NCBI GenBank assembly: GCA_964561495.1
Contig: CAZLPW010000031.1
Location: 1 to 21,478, forward strand
Direction: 5' to 3'
Length of the DNA: 21,478 nt
Source: CAZLPW01 sp964561495
GTDB taxonomy: Bacteria; Fidelibacterota; Marinisomatia; Marinisomatales; UBA1611
Every line of letters starts with the position of its first letter. Positions within the stretch are counted from its first letter, which is position 1. The translations under genes were made by a program, and so were the position numbers. Below the pieces are notes generated by a model. It was not told the DNA's origin and ran no database searches. It saw only the letters and a list, made by a program, of their open reading frames with translations. Shown piece by piece: positions 8,590 to 14,529 of this stretch.

Positions 8590-9150
8590 TTATAAAGCCA
8601 ATAACCTTTCAATATCTTTTTTCAATATTTGTATTTCATTTAAATCCATCCCATTGTAATACTTTCTAATTCTTTTTTTACTATCAATCAAAATAAACTT
8701 AATTGAATGTCCTGCGGGCAAATTATCAGCAAAAAGTAAAAACCCATCCTGGCTGATACTCTTTATATTATTAATATCTCCCGTTAAAAATTTCCACCGG
8801 AGATCATCAACGCCTTGATTTTTTGAATAATCTTTTAAACTTTTCTGATTATCGTTTTGGGGATCAACTGTTATTGAAACGAATTGGACCCTGTCAATTG
8901 CTCTATATTCTTCATATAAATTTTTCATATTATTTGACATAATTGGACATGGTCCCATGCATCTGGTAAACATAAAATCAAGAACTGTGATTTTCCCAAC
9001 AAATTCTTGATCTGTAAATAGGACATTATCTTGATCAGTTAGCTGAAAACTCGGAGAGTCTTTAATTATCGGCAACTCTTCCTTTAAAGTATTATTACAT
9101 GAGATAAATAAAGTTAAACCTATTATAATTTGTAGAATCTTGTTCAGCAT
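8590..9150 (-). CDS. SCO1/SenC/PrrC family copper chaperone lipoprotein
   Basis: The 186-aa protein has a lipoprotein signal ending in LFISC, with the lipidated cysteine at position 18, so it should be anchored facing the periplasm. The thioredoxin-like domain carries the SCO copper ligands C64 and C68 (CMGPC, followed by proline) and H148 in the PAGH motif. SCO proteins deliver copper to, or reduce, the CuA site of cytochrome c oxidase subunit II. It is the first gene of the operon SCO-ctaB-DUF420 and is transcribed from the 9151-9333 region. A second, structurally different SCO gene lies at 17514-18347. Confidence 0.92.
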   Translation of the reverse strand: MLNKILQIIIGLTLFISCNNTLKEELPIIKDSPSFQLTDQDNVLFTDQEFVGKITVLDFMFTRCMGPCPIMSNNMKNLYEEYRAIDRVQFVSITVDPQNDNQKSLKDYSKNQGVDDLRWKFLTGDINNIKSISQDGFLLFADNLPAGHSIKFILIDSKKRIRKYYNGMDLNEIQILKKDIERLLAL

Positions 9151-9333
9151 ATATATAAAAAAATTATCATAATATTCAGTAATTAAAAAACTAATGACAC
9201 CATAAATGTTTCAGTGAAAATTTCAATGCAAAATATAATATTTGTAATCAAAACTTTTGTGGTAAAATCTATTAAACATTTTTATTAATATATAACCTAC
9301 TATTATTAGCTTTTTTGACTATAAATATTAATC
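9151..9333. promoter_or_regulatory. Divergent intergenic region: oxidase-assembly operon versus bc-complex operon
   Basis: These 183 very AT-rich bases are the longest gene-free stretch in the window. They separate the leftward SCO-ctaB-DUF420 operon from the rightward bc-complex operon, so promoters for both are expected here. Runs such as TTGTAA near 9243 and TAAAAT near 9264 could form a weak -35/-10 pair for the rightward operon, but the 15-nt spacing is short. I see no palindromic operator or structured leader. Confidence 0.35.
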
Positions 9334-10650
9334 ATGGCACTAAATAGAATTGAACTTGGTACAAAATGTACGGTTAAATCAACTGGCGAAGTTGGAACGT
9401 TAAAAAAAATTTATTTCTATCCAACAAAATATGAACTGGAATTCTCTAATAATCAATTCGGGCATTATTCCATTACCGATCTAGAAATTGATGGTGTAAA
9501 ACAATCTGAGGTAAAAAGAATAACACCTAAAGTGCCTGACAAAGGGATAGGAGAACGTTGGTCATTTTGGTCCCCGTTTAAGGGTGAGAGTCAAGTTAAA
9601 CATCATTTTTTAACCTCTAAAGAAATAATGTGGACTATGCTGACTTCTATTGAAATGTATAATGTTTGGCTTCATGGAATACAGCGTGCGCTACCAGTTT
9701 TAGATACTGAACGGTATGTTCATCGCTATTCTTTAGACAAATTTAAATTGAAACCTGGAGAATTTTTTAAAATTAGGCCAAAAACACTAGCACCATACTT
9801 TAAGTGCCGAGTTATGACTATAGAAAAAGAACAATCGTTTGGTTTTACCTTTCAAACTACACCACTTTATATAGAATATATTCACTTTACTATGGAAGAA
9901 TCCGATACTGGGGTTTGGGTAACACTAAATAGAAAATCATCGGGTTTCTTTTCTTTTCTTTCTGAGTTCAATTGGAAAGAAAAGTCAAAATCACTTTTAA
10001 AGTTAGAAAAAATTACTCCCCTAATTAATAAACCTGATAATAGTAAAGATTCATCAGATGGTTCATCAAAAGATTCTGTTGATGTTAAAGGCGGTGGTAT
10101 CTCTTCACTATCGAAAGAAAACATTGTTTTTTATTTGGTAAATAAAGGACTTGATGGTGATATGGACACAGTTAACAACCACAATGATAAAGTTGCACGG
10201 GGTAAGGCTAAAGCAATGATGATAAAAATAAAACGGGGTAAAGCCGAAAGACCTCCTATGCCAGATATTTCTAATACACCTGCAACAACTGGAGGAGGAA
10301 TAGACTCTTTATCTAAAGATGAAATGATTTCTTATCTTGTGAACAAAGGACTTGATGGTGATATGGACACAGTTAACAACCACAATGATAAAGTTATCCG
10401 TGCAAAAGCCAAGGCAATGATGGTAAAAATTAAGCGAGGCAAAGCTGAAAAGCCTCCAATGCCTAGTCTAGATTCAATAACAAATAAAGTCTCTCAAGAA
10501 TCTGAATCGGAATCGGAAGAGTCAATGATGAAGCGACTAATTGCAAAAGGTATTGATGGAGATATGGATGAAATTAATAGCCTTGATAATAAAGTTATTA
10601 GAGGGAAGATTAAGGCTGCTATAGTTAAAGAAAAGAGAGCAAAAAAATAA
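9334..10650 (+). CDS. KOW-like plus START/SRPBCC-like protein with three C-terminal repeats
   Basis: I do not recognise the full architecture of this 438-aa protein. Residues 1-60 look like a small KOW/Tudor-like beta barrel (GTKCTVKSTGEVGTL...). Residues about 70-225 have the pattern of a START/SRPBCC domain: an early helix, Trp-Leu-His-Gly at 108-111, and alternating strands. A Ser/Asp/Lys-rich linker follows, then three repeats: about 253-310, 320-377 and 395-438. Each contains KG(L/I)DGDMD and ends in a basic helix. The first two copies share 51 identical bases (10144-10194 and 10345-10395). The D-x-D-x-D spacing recalls an EF-hand loop but lacks its glycine, so calcium binding is speculative. 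There is no signal peptide, so it is probably cytoplasmic. It is first in the bc-complex operon, 4 nt before the next small gene, and may help assemble or regulate that complex. Confidence 0.8.
   Translation: MALNRIELGTKCTVKSTGEVGTLKKIYFYPTKYELEFSNNQFGHYSITDLEIDGVKQSEVKRITPKVPDKGIGERWSFWSPFKGESQVKHHFLTSKEIMWTMLTSIEMYNVWLHGIQRALPVLDTERYVHRYSLDKFKLKPGEFFKIRPKTLAPYFKCRVMTIEKEQSFGFTFQTTPLYIEYIHFTMEESDTGVWVTLNRKSSGFFSFLSEFNWKEKSKSLLKLEKITPLINKPDNSKDSSDGSSKDSVDVKGGGISSLSKENIVFYLVNKGLDGDMDTVNNHNDKVARGKAKAMMIKIKRGKAERPPMPDISNTPATTGGGIDSLSKDEMISYLVNKGLDGDMDTVNNHNDKVIRAKAKAMMVKIKRGKAEKPPMPSLDSITNKVSQESESESEESMMKRLIAKGIDGDMDEINSLDNKVIRGKIKAAIVKEKRAKK
10144..10194 (+). repeat. 51-bp perfect direct repeat, copy 1
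   Basis: This block is identical base for base to 10345-10395, 201 bp (67 codons) downstream and in the same frame. It encodes the core of repeat unit 1 (KGLDGDMDTVNNHNDKV). The flanking codons in both units have diverged at silent sites while the core has not. Confidence 0.95.
10345..10395 (+). repeat. 51-bp perfect direct repeat, copy 2
   Basis: This is the second copy of the in-frame repeat and encodes the core of repeat unit 2. The third unit of the protein (near 10545-10600) has the same pattern at protein level but has diverged at DNA level. Confidence 0.95.
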
Positions 10651-10654
10651 TTTT

Positions 10655-10762
10655 ATGTCCAAGGAACAAAAAATAAGTATTACAATGACTCAGGCTATTT
10701 CTATGATAGTATGCACTATCCTACTTCTAGTTTATGTAACACTGGTAGTTTGGTATCTATAA
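10655..10762 (+). CDS. 35-aa single-helix membrane micro-protein
   Basis: The frame encodes 35 residues: a short polar N-terminus (MSKEQKISITMTQ) and then one hydrophobic helix to the end (about 14-34). It starts 4 nt after the upstream stop and ends 3 nt before the next ATG. This tight packing, the single-helix pattern and the position in a bc-complex operon argue that it is real. I know no family for it. By size and topology it resembles the tiny PetG/L/N-type subunits of cytochrome b6f, but that is analogy, not homology seen in the sequence. Confidence 0.6.
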   Translation: MSKEQKISITMTQAISMIVCTILLLVYVTLVVWYL

Positions 10763-10765
10763 TAT

Positions 10766-10909
10766 ATGCTTGACTGGCTAACACTAGAATGGCTTATGAT
10801 AAACCTAGAATGGGTTATAGGCATACTCTTGTTTGGTTGCTTTATACTGTTTTTTTTCCCAATCCTGTTAGGCTGGCAACTGAAAAAAGATGGCGAAAAT
10901 TCAGAATGA
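10766..10909 (+). CDS. 47-aa single-helix membrane micro-protein
   Basis: The 47-residue product has an N-terminal amphipathic Trp-rich part (MLDWLTLEWLMINLEW), one strongly hydrophobic helix (about 16-36) and a charged tail (QLKKDGENSE). It is separated by 3 nt from the micro-genes on each side. No family was recognised; it could be a small accessory subunit of the bc complex or of an assembly machine. A 73-codon frame at 10789-11010 overlaps it in another frame but has no membrane pattern or coherent product and was judged a shadow. Confidence 0.62.
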   Translation: MLDWLTLEWLMINLEWVIGILLFGCFILFFFPILLGWQLKKDGENSE

Positions 10910-10912
10910 GCA

Positions 10913-11062
10913 ATGGAAACACTAAACTATATTTTAATTTTAATTCTGATATTTGTAATAATTACAGTTGGAAAACAAATAAAATTACAAAAAGATGTAC
11001 GGAAGCTTAAGCGACTTAGCAAGCATATGAAATCTGAAATAGATAGGCTAAAAAAAATATAA
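10913..11062 (+). CDS. 49-aa membrane protein with basic coiled tail, CcmD-like shape
   Basis: The 49-residue product has an N-terminal hydrophobic helix (about 4-20) and then a Lys/Arg-rich helical tail. This shape, one helix followed by a basic Leu-repeating tail, is that of CcmD, the small haem-export protein of cytochrome c maturation. The match is to form rather than to a signature, so no symbol is given. A CcmD-like role would make sense beside an eight-haem cytochrome c gene. It could equally be a small structural subunit. It is the third of three micro-genes in a row; the next gene starts 92 nt later. Confidence 0.6.
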   Translation: METLNYILILILIFVIITVGKQIKLQKDVRKLKRLSKHMKSEIDRLKKI

Positions 11063-11154
11063 CTGGGATTTTTCATGCTATTTAATTTTATACCCTTTTA
11101 TAGACATAAAATTTCAATAAATTCCATTCCTGAAATTCTGGGGATTAATTTCAT

Positions 11155-12027
11155 ATGAGCGAGAATACCATTAATAATAGTGAATCAAGTAGAATTTATA
11201 CTCTGTTCTACTCCTTTTTTTTAATTCCATTCATGATCGCTATTTTTGGGGCAACCTTTTTTTTGCTCTTTAAGTTTATAACATATGAAACTAACGACGC
11301 ATCAGAATTATTAAATCAAGTTAAAATAGGATCAGCTTCAAAGCGCTGGCAGTCAGCTTTTGAACTATCAAAACTTTTGAATACTCCAGATAGAATACCT
11401 AAAGATATATCATTTAAAAATCAAATGGTTTCAATATATAAACACTCTATCCATGATGATCCCCTCGTTCGTTCTTATCTTGCATTGGCAATGGGAATGA
11501 CTGGAGATAGTTTTTATGATCAAACTATCTTGGAAGGACTTGAAGATGAAAATATAGAATCTCGAATTGCCGCAATACAGGCTATGGGTATGATAAAGTC
11601 AAAAATTGGCACCGAAAAACTATTATTTATTGCTGATAACTGTAAAAACACACAAGAAAAATTAGCTGCAACTATTTCTCTGGGTCTAATTGGCGATGAT
11701 AAAGCCACCTCCCATTTAATAAATCTACTCGAAGATGAGGAGCCTAATATTCGATGGGATGCTGCAATTGGCCTCGCTAAGATGGGCAATAATTCTGGTT
11801 TATATATTATAGAAAGCCTTTTGGACAGAGAATATCTCAATGGGTTTCCAGAAGTTGATGAACGGGAAAGAACAAAAGCAATAATGGTAGCAATAGAAGT
11901 ATCATCAATTTTGCAGGATAAAAAATTAAAAACTAAATTAGTTTCTCTTGCTGAATCAGACAAAAATTTAAAAATTCGTAATGCAGCTATCAAAACTTTG
12001 GAATCAACATATAACATTTCGATATAA
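11155..12027 (+). CDS. Membrane-anchored HEAT-repeat protein
   Basis: The 290-aa protein has a polar N-terminus, one membrane helix (about 19-42) and then a soluble all-helical part from about 50 onwards. HEAT/PBS-lyase type repeats are visible: VRSYLALAMGMTGD, IESRIAAIQAMGMI, EKLAATISLGLIGD, IRWDAAIGLAKMG and IRNAAIKTLES. HEAT repeats form a curved protein-binding scaffold; here it is probably held next to the complex at the membrane. Its stop is 2 nt before the Rieske start, so the two are very likely co-translated. A subunit or assembly scaffold of the Rieske/cytochrome b complex is the best guess. The facing side of the membrane is not certain from sequence. Confidence 0.88.
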   Translation: MSENTINNSESSRIYTLFYSFFLIPFMIAIFGATFFLLFKFITYETNDASELLNQVKIGSASKRWQSAFELSKLLNTPDRIPKDISFKNQMVSIYKHSIHDDPLVRSYLALAMGMTGDSFYDQTILEGLEDENIESRIAAIQAMGMIKSKIGTEKLLFIADNCKNTQEKLAATISLGLIGDDKATSHLINLLEDEEPNIRWDAAIGLAKMGNNSGLYIIESLLDREYLNGFPEVDERERTKAIMVAIEVSSILQDKKLKTKLVSLAESDKNLKIRNAAIKTLESTYNISI

Positions 12028-12029
12028 TT

Positions 12030-12578
12030 ATGGCAGAAGAAAAAACAACAGCACCCGCATCTGTAGGAAAATCAACTGCAGATAAAAATGGAACTGATAT
12101 AAATCGTAGGAGCTTTTTCAGTTGGCTAACTCTAGGCTGGTTAGGCTTTGTAGGAGCGACTGGAGGATTCTTTACAGTTATAATTAGGTTCTTATACCCT
12201 AATGTACTTTTTGAGCCACCACAATCTTTTAAAATTGGTTTTCCCGAAGATTTCAGTCCAAACTCAGTCGACACTCGTTTTAAAAAAGAGTTTAATGTTT
12301 GGATTGTTAGAGATGAAGAATCTATTTTTGCTTTATCTACAGTTTGCACGCATCTTGGATGTACACCAAACTGGCTTTCAACAGAGAGTAAGTTTAAATG
12401 TCCATGTCATGGGAGTGGTTTTAGAATGACGGGAGTTCATTTTGAGGGGCCTGCTCCTAGACCTCTAGAAAGGTATAGTATCTCAATCGCTAGTGATGGT
12501 CAATTATTAGTTGATAAAAATAAAATGTACAAATGGGAAAATGGCATCTGGCCAGATGAATCATCACTAATAGTTTAA
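12030..12578 (+). CDS. petC: Rieske [2Fe-2S] iron-sulfur protein
   Basis: The 182-aa protein has a long Ala/Thr/Lys-rich N-terminus, a twin-arginine-type motif (R26-R27-S-F-F) and one membrane helix (about 31-54), as in Tat-exported Rieske proteins that keep their anchor. The cluster-binding boxes are C106-T-H108-L-G-C111 and C124-P-C126-H127: C106, H108, C124 and H127 bind the [2Fe-2S] cluster, and C111 and C126 form the disulfide. The serine of the second box (CPCHGS) is present, consistent with a high-potential cluster. It takes electrons from quinol at the Qo site of cytochrome b and passes them to a cytochrome c. It lies between the HEAT-protein gene (2-nt gap) and the cytochrome b gene (9-nt gap). 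Confidence 0.96.
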   Translation: MAEEKTTAPASVGKSTADKNGTDINRRSFFSWLTLGWLGFVGATGGFFTVIIRFLYPNVLFEPPQSFKIGFPEDFSPNSVDTRFKKEFNVWIVRDEESIFALSTVCTHLGCTPNWLSTESKFKCPCHGSGFRMTGVHFEGPAPRPLERYSISIASDGQLLVDKNKMYKWENGIWPDESSLIV

Positions 12579-12587
12579 TTGTAAATT

Positions 12588-13376
12588 ATGGAAAAAAAGA
12601 AAAAATCAATTATTGAAATTTTAGGCGAATCTCAGGTTTGGAAATCTATTATAAGGTCTGGGATTCCACACACAAGAAGACAAAGAATGCATGCAATCCT
12701 TGGGAGTGTTTTCTTACATCTTCACCCAGCTCGCTTACCAAAACATGCTATAAAACTAGGATATACATGGTGTATGGGAGGGCTCTCATTCTTCTTGTTT
12801 GTTGTACTTACCATTACAGGAATACTGCTGATGTTTTATTATAGGCCGACTGTAGAATATGCCTTTACGGATGTTATGGATCTAACAGAACAGGTTCCTC
12901 TTGGTATCATGCGGGAACTTCATAGATGGGGCGCGCATGCTATGGTATTAATAGTATGGCTTCATATGTTGCGTGTCTTTATGACAGGATCTTATAAACC
13001 ACCTCGAGAATTTAACTGGGGCGTAGGTGTTCTACTCATGACTATGACCATGTTTCTTTCTTTCACTGGATATTTGCTCCCTTGGGATCAATTAGCAATC
13101 TGGGCGGTTACTGTTGGATCTAATATGGCAAGAGCTCATCCCTTTATTGGAAGTGAGGGACCTGGAGCTTCACTATTAGCTATAGGCGATATCAATCTAA
13201 TTCATACTGCTTCTGATGTCCGATTTGCCTTACTCGGGGGTAGGTTTGTAGGAGAAGCAACATTGCTTCGTTTTTATGTTCTTCATTGCATAGCTGTTCC
13301 TTTCATAATGATGATATTCATGGCAGTTCATTTTTGGAGAATTCGAAAAGATGGCGGTATATCAGGACCATTATAA
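12588..13376 (+). CDS. petB: b6-type cytochrome b, N-terminal half of a split cytochrome b
   Basis: This 262-aa four-helix protein binds the two b haems of the quinol-oxidising complex. The ligands are H112 and H126 in helix B and H233 and H248 in helix D. Fourteen residues lie between the helix-D histidines, the spacing of cytochrome b6 rather than of mitochondrial cytochrome b (13). C62, in TWCMGG before FYYRPTVEYAF, aligns with the b6 cysteine (FYCLGG) that carries the extra covalent haem ci/cn, so a third haem is predicted. The C-terminus ends in ISGPL like b6. A basic N-terminal extension of about 55 residues precedes the core. The remaining helices of cytochrome b are encoded by the next gene, 16 nt downstream. 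Confidence 0.96.
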   Translation: MEKKKKSIIEILGESQVWKSIIRSGIPHTRRQRMHAILGSVFLHLHPARLPKHAIKLGYTWCMGGLSFFLFVVLTITGILLMFYYRPTVEYAFTDVMDLTEQVPLGIMRELHRWGAHAMVLIVWLHMLRVFMTGSYKPPREFNWGVGVLLMTMTMFLSFTGYLLPWDQLAIWAVTVGSNMARAHPFIGSEGPGASLLAIGDINLIHTASDVRFALLGGRFVGEATLLRFYVLHCIAVPFIMMIFMAVHFWRIRKDGGISGPL

Positions 13377-13392
13377 AAATAAATGATTAAAT

Positions 13393-14511
13393 ATGATTGA
13401 ATTATTTAAAACATCGGTTGATTTTTTATCTGCTCCAACGATTAGCTTTACTCTGCTAACTGTTTCGTTCCCATTCATCTTTCCTCCAACTGACTGGTTT
13501 GATAAAATAAATCGTAAATTAAAAATATATAAAATGTGGTCTCAGACGGGTAACATTATAGCTCTGATTTTGATTACATTCTTTTTTGTAGTAGGATATT
13601 TTGATCCAAACTTCAATATTACTCTGACTAAAGCAGATAATTTTCCCATCGTACTTATGGTGTATACTATGTGGTATTTTACATGGCTCGCCATGCATAA
13701 AGCATATATCAATGATGAAAGGCTAGAAAAAGGACTAAAACCAGAAGAATATAATGACCCTGATGATAAGGTTTTAGTATGGCCTGATCTTGTTTACATT
13801 GAATTTATTGCTCTAATTCTTTTCATGGTATTCCTGATTGTATGGTCTATTCTAGTTCCTGCCCCTTTAGAAGAACCTGCAAATCCAGCCGCGACACCTA
13901 ATCCATCCAAAGCACCTTGGTATTTTTTAGGACTTCAAGAAATGTTAGTTTATTTTGACCCTTGGATAGCTGGAATTATTTTTCCTATGTTTATTATAAT
14001 TGGAATGTGTGCTATCCCATATATAGATGTTAATAAAAATGGGACGGGATATTATTCTTTTAAAGAAAGAAGAATTGGTATATTTATTTTTATGTATGGC
14101 TGGGTAGTTTTGTGGTTATACCTCATTATTATCGGAACATTCTTCCGAGGGCCAAATTGGAATTTTTTTGGACCGTTTGAGTATTGGGATCCTCATAAAT
14201 TAGAGGCTCTAAATAATGTTAATTTATCTGAGTTTTTTTGGGTTAAGCTTCTTAGTACAGGTCTTCCGACAAACCCGATAATTCGAGAATTCATGGGATT
14301 TATTGTAATGTTTTTTTATATGTTTTTGTTGCCATTGATCCTTGCCCAAACCTGGTTAAAAAATTATTTTGAAGAGATAGGTCCTATCAGATATGCTACG
14401 CTTATGCTATTTGGTTTATCAATGCTAGGCCTTCCTATTAAAATGTATTTAAGGTGGGCATTCAACCTGAAGTATATTGTATCAATTCCAGAATGGTTCT
14501 TAAATATATAA
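13393..14511 (+). CDS. petD: Subunit-IV-like protein, C-terminal half of split cytochrome b
   Basis: The 372-aa protein has about eight membrane helices, twice the size of chloroplast subunit IV (about 160 aa). The core is recognisable near 135-205 by VPAPLEEPANPAATPNP, KAPWYFLGLQEM and the following helix. The Qo-site PEWY motif is replaced by A174-P-W-Y177, so the catalytic glutamate is missing at its usual place; E182 in LQEML is the nearest acidic residue. Such KAPWYF versions are known to me from several anaerobic and delta-proteobacterial-type bc complexes. An N-terminal two- or three-helix part and a C-terminal two- or three-helix part flank the core. It pairs with the b6-type protein upstream and lies 18 nt before the octahaem gene. 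Confidence 0.9.
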   Translation: MIELFKTSVDFLSAPTISFTLLTVSFPFIFPPTDWFDKINRKLKIYKMWSQTGNIIALILITFFFVVGYFDPNFNITLTKADNFPIVLMVYTMWYFTWLAMHKAYINDERLEKGLKPEEYNDPDDKVLVWPDLVYIEFIALILFMVFLIVWSILVPAPLEEPANPAATPNPSKAPWYFLGLQEMLVYFDPWIAGIIFPMFIIIGMCAIPYIDVNKNGTGYYSFKERRIGIFIFMYGWVVLWLYLIIIGTFFRGPNWNFFGPFEYWDPHKLEALNNVNLSEFFWVKLLSTGLPTNPIIREFMGFIVMFFYMFLLPLILAQTWLKNYFEEIGPIRYATLMLFGLSMLGLPIKMYLRWAFNLKYIVSIPEWFLNI

Positions 14512-14529
14512 TAATATTTATAAATAGAA

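Noticed and set aside
10144..10395. Possible CRISPR or mobile-element repeat
   Set aside because: There are only two identical copies, both in frame within one gene and explained by a protein repeat; no spacers, terminal inverted repeats or transposase are present.
10789..11010. 73-codon rightward frame between the repeat protein and the HEAT protein
   Set aside because: It overlaps two tightly packed micro-frames with clear membrane helices; its own product has no coherent pattern, and its start is not linked to the preceding gene.
11075..11158. 27-codon frame whose TGA overlaps the HEAT-protein ATG
   Set aside because: The ATGA-type overlap is tempting, but the peptide has no clear membrane helix or motif, and a frame this short in AT-rich DNA is easily chance. 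It may be worth a conservation check.
11520..12017. 165-codon leftward frame opposite the HEAT-protein gene
   Set aside because: The rightward frame encodes regular HEAT repeats; the opposite frame is a low-complexity mirror with no recognisable domain.
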